33,675 nucleotides of DNA, from positions 1 through 33,675 of the forward strand of contig CANKMW010000097.1 of NCBI GenBank assembly GCA_947483555.1, in the 5' to 3' direction. This stretch comes from Myxococcales bacterium (GTDB taxonomy: Bacteria > Myxococcota_A > Polyangia > Haliangiales > Haliangiaceae). Of the stretch, positions 6,591 through 14,479 are shown piece after piece. The notes below the pieces were generated by a model that saw only the letters and a list, made by a program, of their open reading frames with translations, was not told the origin of the DNA and searched no databases. How positions within the stretch are numbered: the stretch's first letter is position 1; every line of letters begins with the position of its first letter. The translations under genes and the position numbers were made by a program.

Positions 6591-7636
6591 GCCGCATCGG
6601 TCCTCCACCTGTTGACGCGTTGCCCGACATCACCTGGGCCCGGGTCGAGCGCGACCTGTGGGCGGCGCTCGACCGCGCGCCCGTCGAGGCGGCCGCGGCG
6701 GCGCCGATCGCGGCGCCCCGAACCTGGCCTCGCGTGGCGGTGGCCGGCGCGCTCATCGCCGCGGCGGCGCTCGTGGCCTTCCTGGTCTGGCCGCGCGATG
6801 GCGCCCAGCACGGCGATCTACCGTCGCGCGTGGCCACCGGCCCGGCGCCGACCACGGTCAGCTTCGGCGACGCCGAGATCACGGTGGCCCCACAGTCGAC
6901 GATGGTCCTGGCCGGCACCCCGGCTCGCGGCGTCGACATCGTCCTCGAGGCCGGCAGCGCCACGTTCGCGGTGGCGCCCCGCCACCACCGGCCACCGTTC
7001 GTGGTTCATGCCGGGGCCGTCGACGTCCGCGTCGTCGGTACCCGTTTCACGGTCACGCGCAGCGGCGATTCCGCTCGTGTCGAGGTCGCCGAAGGTGCGG
7101 TCGAGGTCGTGGCTCACGGCCACCGCGAGCACTTGCTCGCCGGTAGCTCGTGGGATTCGAGTCGTGGTTGGGAGGCCGCGATTCGAAGCTCAGCCACGAT
7201 CACCGACCCGGACGACGTCGCCGCTGCGCGCACTCTTGCCGACGACGGACCGGTCACCGCCCCGCCGCCGGTCGCCGCCCCGCCGCCGGTCGCCGCCCCG
7301 CCGCCGGTCGCCGCCCCGCCGCCGGTCGCCGCCCCGCCGCCGGTCACCGCCCCGGAGCCCGATCCGAGGACCGCCTACGAGGCGGCGGCGACGCTCGAAC
7401 CGACCGATCCCACCGCCGCACTGGCGGCGTATCGCCAGCTCGCCCGCGGCCGTGGTCCGTGGGCGGCCAACGCGCTCTACGCCGCCGCCCGGCTCGCCGA
7501 TCAGGAAGGCGACGCCGCGCTCGCGCTGACGCTCGCGAGCCAGTACGGCGAGCGGTTTCGCGACGGCGCCAACGCCGGCGACGCCGCCCGCCTCGTGACC
7601 CACCTCGAAGGAGCCGCCGATGCGCCGCGCCCGTGA
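6587..7636 (+). CDS. FecR-domain transmembrane protein, probable anti-sigma factor
   Basis: 349 residues. A short N-terminal cytoplasmic region (residues 1-46, with DITWARVERDLWAAL) could bind the sigma factor. One membrane segment spans about 49-68. A periplasmic FecR domain contains FVVHAGAVDVRVVGTRFTV and ARVEVAEGAVEV. A Pro-rich linker of VAAPPP repeats at 223-258 separates it from a helical C-terminal part resembling TPR/YfgC-like repeats (AYEAAATLEPTDPTAALAAYRQL). It overlaps the ECF sigma gene (ATGA). Membrane FecR proteins are known to control partner ECF sigmas; the target signal is not evident. Confidence 0.85.
   Translation: MSRIGPPPVDALPDITWARVERDLWAALDRAPVEAAAAAPIAAPRTWPRVAVAGALIAAAALVAFLVWPRDGAQHGDLPSRVATGPAPTTVSFGDAEITVAPQSTMVLAGTPARGVDIVLEAGSATFAVAPRHHRPPFVVHAGAVDVRVVGTRFTVTRSGDSARVEVAEGAVEVVAHGHREHLLAGSSWDSSRGWEAAIRSSATITDPDDVAAARTLADDGPVTAPPPVAAPPPVAAPPPVAAPPPVAAPPPVTAPEPDPRTAYEAAATLEPTDPTAALAAYRQLARGRGPWAANALYAAARLADQEGDAALALTLASQYGERFRDGANAGDAARLVTHLEGAADAPRP
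7253..7360 (+). repeat. 18-bp coding tandem repeat (VAAPPP)
   Basis: Six 18-bp units of the form GTCGCCGCCCCGCCGCCG lie in the FecR-like gene. Four internal units are identical, the outer ones carry GTCACC, and the last diverges. They encode a Val/Thr-Ala-Pro-Pro-Pro linker. Nucleotide identity suggests recent slippage expansion. Confidence 0.9.
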
Positions 7637-7669
7637 CGGTCTCGCGCTGTCGTAGCGGCTCGCCCCTGA

Positions 7670-9034
7670 TCAGCGCCGGCGCCGGCGCCGGCACAGCAAC
7701 CCGACCAGCCCGAGTGCCAGCGGCGCGCGCGGGTCGGAGCTGGTGCTGCAGCAGCCGCCGGCGTCGGGCGCGAAGCAGGCGAAGCGCTCGTCGTCGGCCG
7801 GGATGCACTCCAGCCCGCTCGGGCAGCTCGCCACCGCCGGCCAGCACGGCTGCGTGCAGGTGGTCTCGCCGCCCCGCGACACACACGCCTTGCTGGCGCA
7901 CGCCGCCGCCGATTCGCAGGCCTCGCCGACCTGAACCCCGCCCGGTGGTGCCAGGCACCGACCGTCGGCGCAGCTCCAGCCGCTCGGACACGGGTCGGCG
8001 CTGGTGCACGCGGCGCCCTTGATCACCGTCAGCGCCGCGGTGCCGAGCGTCCCCAGATCGTCGTAGACCCGAACCTCGAGATCGAGGAAGCCATCGAACA
8101 GGTCGGCCGGTGTCGAGAACTGGTACGGCGAGTCGGTCAGCTTGCCAGGCAGCGCACCGAACGGCGCCCCGTTGATCCACAGCTCCACCGTGGTCGCCGG
8201 ACGGCCGTCGACATCGACGAACACCGAGAAGGTCGCCGCCACGGTCGCGCCCGGCACCGGGCTGCGGATCACGATCGGCGGCGGCGCCGGCGGCGTTCCG
8301 GGACCCAGGATGTCGTAGAGCTGGCGGTGGGACGACTGCGTGGCGGCGCACTTGCACTCGCGCGGGGCGTCGAACTCGCCGCACGCCACCGTGCGATTGA
8401 GGAACACCTTGAGACCGCACCCGGTGAGGTAGGTCATCGGGTCCTTGCACTCGAACTCGTGATCGAGGCCGTAGATGTGACCCGCCTCGTGGGCGGTGGT
8501 GGCGCACAGCTCGCTGATCAGCTCTGGCCCGGCCAGGTGAGCATTGGCGAACGCGAAGGCGATCGCGCTGGGCAGCGCCGAGCAGTCGTTGGCGAGCGGC
8601 GCCACACCGAGCGTGTTGCCGGGCATCGCGAGCGCCGCCGCGGTCCCGGCCACCATCACCTCGACATGCGCGCCGCCCGGTGGTTCGGTCACCACCTCGA
8701 CGCCGTAGATGGCGTAGGTCGCGCGCACGCAGGTGACCACGCCATCCCACGTGGCGTCGTCCCAGGCGAAGGGGGCCAGGCTGACCGACGACGGCGTGCC
8801 GTTGCGACCCAGGATCGACGAGCGATCGGCGACCGCGTCGTCGCGACCGGCGTCGGCGCTGCAGCCGGCGGCGCAGCGGTTGAGGTAGAGCAGGTTGGGC
8901 CCGGCGTGCCACAACGGCCGCGCCGGCTCGACGACGACGTAGTCGAGCTCGCGCCCGGGATCGTTCGGCTGTGCCGTCGCCGCGGAGCCATGGCCGATCA
9001 GCGCAGCCACGCCGGCAACGACGAAACGCGACAT
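7670..9034 (-). CDS. Secreted metzincin-like zinc metalloprotease with MYXO-CTERM tail
   Basis: 454 residues. The signal peptide ends near ATA-QP (about residue 21). The zinc motif HExxHxxGxxH is complete at His182, Glu183, His186 and His192, followed by DPMTYL as a candidate Met-turn. A Pro-rich joint leads to an Ig-like region (about 245-335), then Cys-rich repeats (CTSADPCPSGWSC, CESAAACASKAC). The end is a MYXO-CTERM signal: GGCC at 426-429, a hydrophobic stretch, and six Arg. Such tails are known to be processed by myxosortase to anchor or release proteins at the surface. It probably cleaves extracellular protein. It has its own -10-like box 6 nt before the ATG. Confidence 0.88.
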   Translation of the reverse strand: MSRFVVAGVAALIGHGSAATAQPNDPGRELDYVVVEPARPLWHAGPNLLYLNRCAAGCSADAGRDDAVADRSSILGRNGTPSSVSLAPFAWDDATWDGVVTCVRATYAIYGVEVVTEPPGGAHVEVMVAGTAAALAMPGNTLGVAPLANDCSALPSAIAFAFANAHLAGPELISELCATTAHEAGHIYGLDHEFECKDPMTYLTGCGLKVFLNRTVACGEFDAPRECKCAATQSSHRQLYDILGPGTPPAPPPIVIRSPVPGATVAATFSVFVDVDGRPATTVELWINGAPFGALPGKLTDSPYQFSTPADLFDGFLDLEVRVYDDLGTLGTAALTVIKGAACTSADPCPSGWSCADGRCLAPPGGVQVGEACESAAACASKACVSRGGETTCTQPCWPAVASCPSGLECIPADDERFACFAPDAGGCCSTSSDPRAPLALGLVGLLCRRRRRR

Positions 9035-9040
9035 CCAGGC

Positions 9041-9050
9041 AGGATATCAT
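9041..9050. promoter_or_regulatory. Overlapping divergent -10 boxes
   Basis: Plus-strand TATCAT (9045-9050) ends 6 nt before the GTG at 9057. Minus-strand TATCCT (9046-9041) ends 6 nt before the ATG at 9034. The two hexamers overlap by 2 bp, so one short AT-rich core could drive both leaderless genes. Confidence 0.55.
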
Positions 9051-9056
9051 GCGCCG

Positions 9057-10010
9057 GTGCACGTCGAGGAAGACCCGCGATTGACCGCCCGCGTCGTGTG
9101 CCGGGTCGCACTCCACTACCGCGGCGGCGCCGATGCGACCGTCGACCGGCCGTCGCATGTCCGGGCCGCCAGCGGGTTGTGCTGGTGGCGCGGTCGGCTG
9201 GCCGTGGTGTCCGACGACGCCAGCTTCGCCGGCCTGATCGACCCGGCGAGCGGCGAGACCGAGCCGATCACGCTGCCCCACGCGCCCGGCGGCCGCCGCC
9301 AGTTCGAGCCCGGCCGTGGCAACAAGGCCGACAAGCTCGATCTCGAATGCGCCATCGCGGCCGGACCGCGGCTGATCGCGTTCGGCTCCGACAGCGGGCT
9401 GGCGGTGCGCCGCCAGGCGGTCGTGGTCGACGGTGGCGACGCGCGGCTGGTGCCGATCCCACGCCTGTACGCGGCGCTCCACCAGCCGGCGCTCGGCCGC
9501 GGCCACCTCAATCTCGAGGCCGCGACGGTGCGCGGCGACATCGTCGTGGTCGGCAATCGCGGCGGCGATGTCGGCGACGACGGCCGGCCCACGTGCGATG
9601 CGATCGCCACGCTGCCGCTGGCGGCATTGCTCGCCCTCGTCGACGATCCCGGTGGCGCGCCGCTGCCACCGATCGCGTGGCAGGCGCTCGCGCTCGGCAA
9701 CCTCGGCGGCGCCGCGCTGCACCTGACCGAGCTGGAGGCGGACGGCGACCGGTTGCTGTACGCCGCCACCGCCGAGGCCACCGCCACGGCCTACGACGAC
9801 GGGGTGGTCACCGGCAGCGCGATCGGCTCGATCGCTGCCGACACCGCGCGCTGGTGCCAGATCGCCGATGAGCGCGGGGCGCCGCTGGTGGTCAAGATCG
9901 AGGGTGTGGTGGCGCTGCCCGGCGGCGGACGGCTGCTCGCCACCGTCGACGCCGACGATCCGTCGCGGCCGTCCGAGCTGCTCACGCTGGCCCTCGACGG
10001 CCCGTGGTGA
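9057..10010 (+). CDS. Beta-propeller-like protein (DUF6929-like)
   Basis: 317 residues. The sequence has repeated short strands typical of a propeller or phytase-like fold: ASGLCWWRGRLAVVSDDAS, DLECAIAAGPRLIAFGSDSG, LNLEAATVRGDIVVVGNRG, VKIEGVVALPGG. The 'LNxEaa' and 'KIEGV' motifs with acidic residues recall the uncharacterised DUF6929 family from memory. No signal peptide is seen, so it is probably cytoplasmic. GTG at 9057 is favoured by TATCAT 6 nt upstream. It is divergent from the metalloprotease. Confidence 0.6.
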   Translation: MHVEEDPRLTARVVCRVALHYRGGADATVDRPSHVRAASGLCWWRGRLAVVSDDASFAGLIDPASGETEPITLPHAPGGRRQFEPGRGNKADKLDLECAIAAGPRLIAFGSDSGLAVRRQAVVVDGGDARLVPIPRLYAALHQPALGRGHLNLEAATVRGDIVVVGNRGGDVGDDGRPTCDAIATLPLAALLALVDDPGGAPLPPIAWQALALGNLGGAALHLTELEADGDRLLYAATAEATATAYDDGVVTGSAIGSIAADTARWCQIADERGAPLVVKIEGVVALPGGGRLLATVDADDPSRPSELLTLALDGPW

Positions 10011-10103
10011 CGCGCGACAGGGCGCGACCGGCGCCGCTGCCAGCACCTGTCAGAGACCGTGAGCCAAGCTGTGCCGTTTCGAGCCGGAGCAGAGGAGGAG
10101 CTC

Positions 10104-12614
10104 ATGCCCCGCACACTCGCGTTCGCGCTGTTCATCACGCTGGCGCTCGCCACGCGTCTATCCACCGCCCACGCCGCTGACGACCCGCGCGCGATGCTGC
10201 TCGCCATCGACGGCGAGGCCCGCACCGAGCTGCCGCTGGTGTCGAGCGCGATGCGGGTCGAGGTCCGCGGCCCGATCGCCCAGGTCCAGGTCACGCAGAC
10301 CTTCGCCAACCCGAGCGAGCGGCCGATCGAGCTGGTCTACGTCTTCCCGCTCCACGAGGACGGCGCGGTCGGCGCCATGACGATGCGCATCGGCCCGCGC
10401 GTGATCCGGGCCCAGATCAAGAAGCGCGACGAGGCCCGGGCCGCGTACGAGAGCGCGCGCAAGGACGGCAAGACCGCGGCGCTCCTCGAGCAGGAGCGGC
10501 CCAACGTCTTCACGCAGTCGGTGGCCAACGTCATGCCCGGCGAGTCGATCGACATCGAGCTGGTCTACGACGTCCTGCTGGATCCCGACGGCGAGGTCTA
10601 CGAGCTGGCGCTGCCGACCGTGGTCGGCCCGCGCTACGTGCCGGGCGCGCTGCTCGACGCGCCACCATCGGGGACCGGGGTCCGCCCCGACACCGACCGG
10701 GTGCCCGACGGTTCGCGCATCTCGCCGCAAGCTGCACCGCCCGGCAAGCTGACCGGCAACGTGGTCATCGTCGAGCTCGACGTCGACGCCGGCCTGCCGA
10801 TCACGGCGGTCGAGAGTCCGACTCACCGCATCGCGACCACCCACCTGTCGGCCGATCACGTCCGCGTCGCGCTCGCCGACCACGACATGGTCGCCGACCG
10901 CGACTTCGTGCTGCGCTGGCGAGTGACCGTCGCCTCGCCGACCCTCGCCGCGCTCGCTCACAAGGGCAGCGGCCACGGCCACCTGGCGCTGATCGTGCAG
11001 CCGCCGCCGGTCGACGCCGGCCGGGCGCCGCCGCGCGAGCTGGTGTTCGTCATCGACACCTCGGGCTCGATGTCGGGCGAGCCGCTGGCGCTGGCCAAGC
11101 GCGGGATGCGCTACGCGCTCGACCACCTGCGTGCCGAGGACAGCTTCCGGGTCCTCAACTTCTCGACCTCGGTGGTCGCGTTCGAGGACGGCGACGCCCT
11201 GGCCGCGACCCGCGACAACCTGCGCGCTGGACTGTCGTACATCAACGGCATCGAGGCCGGCGGCGGCACCGAGATGCTGGCCGGCATCGTCGCCGCGCTC
11301 GACCGCCCGCCCACCGACGGCCGCGAGCGCTTCGTGGTGTTCATGACCGACGGCTACATCGGCAACGAAGAGGAGATCTTCGCCGCGGTCACGCGCCACC
11401 TCGACAAGCGGACCCACCTGTTTTCGTTCGGCGTCGGATCGTCGGTGAACCGCCATCTGCTCGATGGACTCGCGCAGCGCGGCAAGGGCGTCGCGCAGTA
11501 CCTGCTGCTCGAAGCAGCGCCCGAGCCACAGGTCGAGAGCTTCTACGCCCGCCTCGACGCGCCGTTGCTCCACGATCTCCGCGTCGACTGGGGTGGCCTC
11601 GACATCAAGGACGCCACGCCCGGCGACATCGCCGATCTGTTCGCCGGTCAGCCCCTGGTGGTCGCGGCGCGCTACGGCAAGGGCGGCCGCGGCACCGTCA
11701 AGATCACCGGCAAGGCCGCCGGCCGCACGGTGGAGCTGAGCGTACCGGTGGTGCTGCCCGATCGCGGGGGCGATGGCCTGGTGCTGGCCCGACTGTGGGC
11801 GCGGCGCCGCATCGGCCTTCAACTCGAACGCCTGACCAGCAGCGGCGACCTCCGCGATCGCCAGGCGATCATCGACGACGTCACCGGCGTGGCGCTCGAA
11901 CACGCGCTGCTGTCGCCGTGGACGGCGTTCGTGGCCATCGACGAACGACCGCGCGCCGAGGGCATGCCGACCGACACCGTCGCGGTACCGGTCGAGTTGC
12001 CGGCGGGCGTCAGCCCGGCGGCCGGCAACGTCATCAGCGGCGAGTACTCGGCGTCGATCCCGGTCGGTCGCACCTTCGAGAGCGCGCTCGGCGCGGCGGC
12101 CGGCTCGGCGGGTGACGGCTCCGGGGTTTCGTTCAGCGGTTCCAGCGATGGCGAGAGCTACTACCTCGTCGACGGCGTCAACAGCAGCGGCTTGCGTTAC
12201 GGCGGCCACGCGGCGCGCCGCACCGCGCTGCGCTTGTCGTTCAGCGCCGGCCTCGGCCTCGGCGTCGCCGATGACGGCTACGCCGATGTCGGGCTGGCCG
12301 TGGATCGCCGCATCGCGCGCCGCTTCGCCGCCGGCCTCGAGGCCCGGCTGATGGGCCGCGGCGAGGCACCGAGCCTGGTGCAGCTGATGTTGACCCTGGC
12401 CCGGCTCGCGGTGCTGCGTCACCTCGACCTCCGCCTCGGCCTCGGGATCGGGACCGCCACCGACGGCAACCTCGGCCTGGCGTGGAAGAGCGAGCTGGCG
12501 TTTCCGATCCCGCTTCGCGGTCACCTGGCGACCGAGCTGTCGCTGGGCGTCACCGGTGCCACGGCTGGCGACGACTTCGTCGGCGCCGGCATGGGGCTCG
12601 GATTGCGATGGTGA
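10104..12614 (+). CDS. VIT and von Willebrand A domain outer-membrane protein
   Basis: 836 residues. The signal peptide ends at AHA-AD (about residue 24). A VIT domain covers about 30-160 (VEVRGPIAQVQVTQTFANPS, YVFPLHEDGAVGAMTM, KKRDEARAAYESAR). A VWA domain starts near 310 with the MIDAS motif DTSGS at 318-322. After a beta-rich region, residues 653-701 (PVGRTFESALGAAAGS, GVSFSGSSDGESYYLVDGVN) resemble the plug of TonB-dependent receptors. The last 130 residues are barrel-like and end in GLGLRW. AGGAGG at 10093-10098 lies 5 nt before the ATG and fixes the start. It is probably surface or outer-membrane bound; the ligand is unknown. Confidence 0.82.
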   Translation: MPRTLAFALFITLALATRLSTAHAADDPRAMLLAIDGEARTELPLVSSAMRVEVRGPIAQVQVTQTFANPSERPIELVYVFPLHEDGAVGAMTMRIGPRVIRAQIKKRDEARAAYESARKDGKTAALLEQERPNVFTQSVANVMPGESIDIELVYDVLLDPDGEVYELALPTVVGPRYVPGALLDAPPSGTGVRPDTDRVPDGSRISPQAAPPGKLTGNVVIVELDVDAGLPITAVESPTHRIATTHLSADHVRVALADHDMVADRDFVLRWRVTVASPTLAALAHKGSGHGHLALIVQPPPVDAGRAPPRELVFVIDTSGSMSGEPLALAKRGMRYALDHLRAEDSFRVLNFSTSVVAFEDGDALAATRDNLRAGLSYINGIEAGGGTEMLAGIVAALDRPPTDGRERFVVFMTDGYIGNEEEIFAAVTRHLDKRTHLFSFGVGSSVNRHLLDGLAQRGKGVAQYLLLEAAPEPQVESFYARLDAPLLHDLRVDWGGLDIKDATPGDIADLFAGQPLVVAARYGKGGRGTVKITGKAAGRTVELSVPVVLPDRGGDGLVLARLWARRRIGLQLERLTSSGDLRDRQAIIDDVTGVALEHALLSPWTAFVAIDERPRAEGMPTDTVAVPVELPAGVSPAAGNVISGEYSASIPVGRTFESALGAAAGSAGDGSGVSFSGSSDGESYYLVDGVNSSGLRYGGHAARRTALRLSFSAGLGLGVADDGYADVGLAVDRRIARRFAAGLEARLMGRGEAPSLVQLMLTLARLAVLRHLDLRLGLGIGTATDGNLGLAWKSELAFPIPLRGHLATELSLGVTGATAGDDFVGAGMGLGLRW

Positions 12615-12639
12615 CCCCGCGACCGGCTCGAGACCGGCG

Positions 12640-12645
12640 TATAAC
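12640..12645 (+). promoter_or_regulatory. -10-like box TATAAC
   Basis: TATAAC (5/6 match to TATAAT) ends exactly 6 nt before the ATG at 12652. No Shine-Dalgarno sequence is present. Confidence 0.5.
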
Positions 12646-12651
12646 GACGCC

Positions 12652-13209
12652 ATGAACAAGCTCTCGACCGTGGTCATCGCTCTCGCGCTCGCGCTCACCA
12701 TCACCGCCTGCAAGAAGAAGGCGGACCAGCCCGCCGGCGACAAGCCCGCCGGCGACAAGGTCACCGGCGACAAGCCGGTGACCCCGCCGCCGCCGCCGCC
12801 CGCCGCCGCCAAGCTCGCGCCGCTCGATCTGTCTGCGGTCGGCGAGGACTGGAAGGGCTGGACGATCACGGCGCCCGAGGGTGCGACCGCCAAGGACAGC
12901 TTCGGCGCCGCCGAGGTCGCCGCCGGGGCCACCTTCCAGCTCGACCTCCGCTCCAGCAAGGGCGACGTGGCCGGCTTCAAGAAGGAGATCGCGGCCAACG
13001 ACATGAACAAGGTGAAGCAGTTCCTGGTCGACACCGCCGACGCCCTCATCTACGAGAGCGAGGTCATGGGCCAGAACGAGTTCCACCTCTACGGCAACGT
13101 CAAGGTCGGCGACAAGGAGGTCAACTGCGAGGACGTCAAGGGACCGCGCTACATGCAGGCCGACGTCGAGGCGATGTGGAAGGCCTGCACGTCGCTCGCG
13201 AAGAAGTGA
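12652..13209 (+). CDS. Small lipoprotein of unknown function
   Basis: 185 residues. A lipoprotein signal (LALALTITAC) puts the modified Cys at 20. It is followed by KKK and Gly-Asp-Lys repeats (PAGDK x2, VTGDK, then a Pro run) as a flexible linker. The folded part (about 55-185) contains DWKGWTITAPEGA, a Cys (VNCEDVKG) and a C-terminal CTSLAKK. I do not recognise the family. TATAAC 6 nt upstream suggests a leaderless transcript separate from the VIT/VWA gene. Confidence 0.8.
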   Translation: MNKLSTVVIALALALTITACKKKADQPAGDKPAGDKVTGDKPVTPPPPPPAAAKLAPLDLSAVGEDWKGWTITAPEGATAKDSFGAAEVAAGATFQLDLRSSKGDVAGFKKEIAANDMNKVKQFLVDTADALIYESEVMGQNEFHLYGNVKVGDKEVNCEDVKGPRYMQADVEAMWKACTSLAKK

Positions 13210-13238
13210 CCGGGGTCGCGGCAGGGCCGATTCCGCAT

Positions 13239-13267
13239 TCGACACGGTCCTCCAAAGGGTCTAAATT
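13239..13267 (+). promoter_or_regulatory. Candidate sigma-70 promoter of the toxin-antitoxin module
   Basis: TCGACA (13239-13244, 5/6 to TTGACA), a 17-nt spacer, and TAAATT (13262-13267, 4/6 to TATAAT). The predicted start is near 13274, close to the AGGAG. Confidence 0.4.
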
Positions 13268-13285
13268 CTGGCCAGGAGTATGACC

Positions 13286-13576
13286 ATGAAGCGGTTCCAC
13301 GTCGCCGACGACATCGTGCCGCTCGCCGACTTCAAGGCGCGGGTCTCCGAGGTCATTCGCGATCTCCGCGTCCACCGCCGGCCGGTGATCGTGACGCAAA
13401 GCGGTCGGCCGGCCGCCGTGGTGATGGCGCCCGAGGAGTTCGATCGCCTGATGGCGCGGGCGCGGTTCGTCGCCGCGGTCGACGACGGCCTCGCCGACCT
13501 GGCCGCGGGACGCACGCTCTCCGACGACGAGCTCGGTGCGGAGCTGGATCGCGAGTTCGGGAAGCTCAAGCGGTGA
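13286..13576 (+). CDS. Type II antitoxin, Phd/YefM family
   Basis: 96 residues. The N-terminal DNA-binding fold is recognisable: ADFKARVSEVIRDLRVHRRPVIVTQSGRPAAVVMAPEEFDRL. The C-terminal part (DDGLADLAAGRTLSDDELGAELDREF) is the expected toxin-neutralising helix. The start is set by AGGAG at 13274-13278: ATG 13286 has a 7-nt spacing, while ATG 13280 has only 1 nt. Its stop overlaps the toxin's GTG (GTGA). The pair probably autoregulates its promoter. Confidence 0.9.
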   Translation: MKRFHVADDIVPLADFKARVSEVIRDLRVHRRPVIVTQSGRPAAVVMAPEEFDRLMARARFVAAVDDGLADLAAGRTLSDDELGAELDREFGKLKR

Positions 13577-13875
13577 AACCCGGTGCGAAGCTGCGCTGGT
13601 CGCGCCGCGCCCGCGCCGATCTGAGCGCGATCGGCCGCTACATTGCCGACGACGACCCGCGGGCCGCGCGCGCCTGGGTGGAGCGGCTCCGGCGCCGCGC
13701 TCAGCTCGCCGCCGCCACTCCGGCAAGCGGGCGTGTGGTGCCCGAGTACGCGCGCGCCGATCTTCGCGAAGCGTTGGTTCGAAGCTACCGCATCGTCTAC
13801 CAGATCACGGGCAAGCAGATCGTCGTGCTCGCCGTCGTCGAAGGGCATCGCCTCATGCCTGCGGACCTCGCGTAG
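13573..13875 (+). CDS. Type II toxin, RelE/ParE family
   Basis: 100 residues. ParE-like features: LRWSRRARADLSAIGRYIADDDPRAARAWVERL at the N-terminus, then ASGRVVPEYARADLREALVRSYRIVYQITGKQIVVLAVVEG. The REALVRSYRIVYQI strand and HR near the end fit the ParE group more than RelE mRNases. It would inhibit growth (gyrase in known ParE proteins) when the antitoxin is lost. GTG start overlaps the antitoxin stop by 4 bp. Confidence 0.9.
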   Translation: MKPGAKLRWSRRARADLSAIGRYIADDDPRAARAWVERLRRRAQLAAATPASGRVVPEYARADLREALVRSYRIVYQITGKQIVVLAVVEGHRLMPADLA

Positions 13876-13896
13876 CGGTCAGCGGGCGCACCCCGT

Positions 13897-14430
13897 TCAC
13901 AAGCAGCGGTCGAAGACCGGCTGGCCGCGGAGCACGACGTGGTACTCGGCGTCGCGTTCGGCGACCGCCGACAGCGTGATGCGCGCAGCGGCGCAGTTGC
14001 CGAAGGCGGCGGCCCGGATCGCCTGCGCAGCAAGGCGCCCGGTCGCGATGTCGGTCGTGCGTGGCACGGCGGGCACGGTGGGCGCCGGTACGGTCGCCGC
14101 GATGGGGGCGGCCGGCGCGGTCCGCTCCGACGCCGGGGCCGGGCCGTCGGGTGCAGTGTAGTAGACCGCGATCGCCACGCCAGCGAGCACGGCGGCCACC
14201 TTCAGCGTGAAGAATCCGAGCGCCGGGCCGAGGCCGTCCGCTTCACACAGGTGGGCATCGAGGTCCGCGGCGGAGCATTGGCCCCCGACGACCAGGCCGA
14301 CGCCGGTCACGGCCGCGACCCCGGACGTGACGCCGAGGGTGCCGGCGACGATCTTGGCCTGGCGCCGGGTGGCGCAGCCGGGCGCGAGCAGGGTGAGGAC
14401 GAGGAGGGACGGCAGCAACGAGCGACGCAT
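13897..14430 (-). CDS. Lipoprotein of unknown function
   Basis: 177 residues. The lipoprotein signal (LLPSLLVLTLLAPGC) puts the modified Cys at 19. A Gly/Ala/Val-rich hydrophobic segment (GTLGVTSGVAAVTGVGLVVGG) and a second one (LGFFTLKVAAVLAGVAIAVYY) suggest membrane association. A Pro/Ala linker follows, and a C-terminal domain has RLAAQAIRAAAFGNCAAARITLSAV. Family not recognised. It lies 49 bp after the RND pump on the same strand and could belong to that operon. GATCGT, 5 nt before the ATG, is only a degenerate -10. Confidence 0.75.
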   Translation of the reverse strand: MRRSLLPSLLVLTLLAPGCATRRQAKIVAGTLGVTSGVAAVTGVGLVVGGQCSAADLDAHLCEADGLGPALGFFTLKVAAVLAGVAIAVYYTAPDGPAPASERTAPAAPIAATVPAPTVPAVPRTTDIATGRLAAQAIRAAAFGNCAAARITLSAVAERDAEYHVVLRGQPVFDRCL

Positions 14431-14479
14431 GTGCCACGATCGAGACCGCAGCCCGGAAACGTGAGCCCGCCCGCGGCCG

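Noticed and set aside
10010..10103. GACAGG/CCTGTC inverted repeat before the VIT/VWA gene
   Set aside because: Six-bp arms with a 24-nt spacer in GC-rich DNA are too weak to call a regulatory site.
13280..13285. ATG 13280 as antitoxin start
   Set aside because: Only 1 nt separates it from AGGAG; ATG 13286 has a 7-nt spacing.
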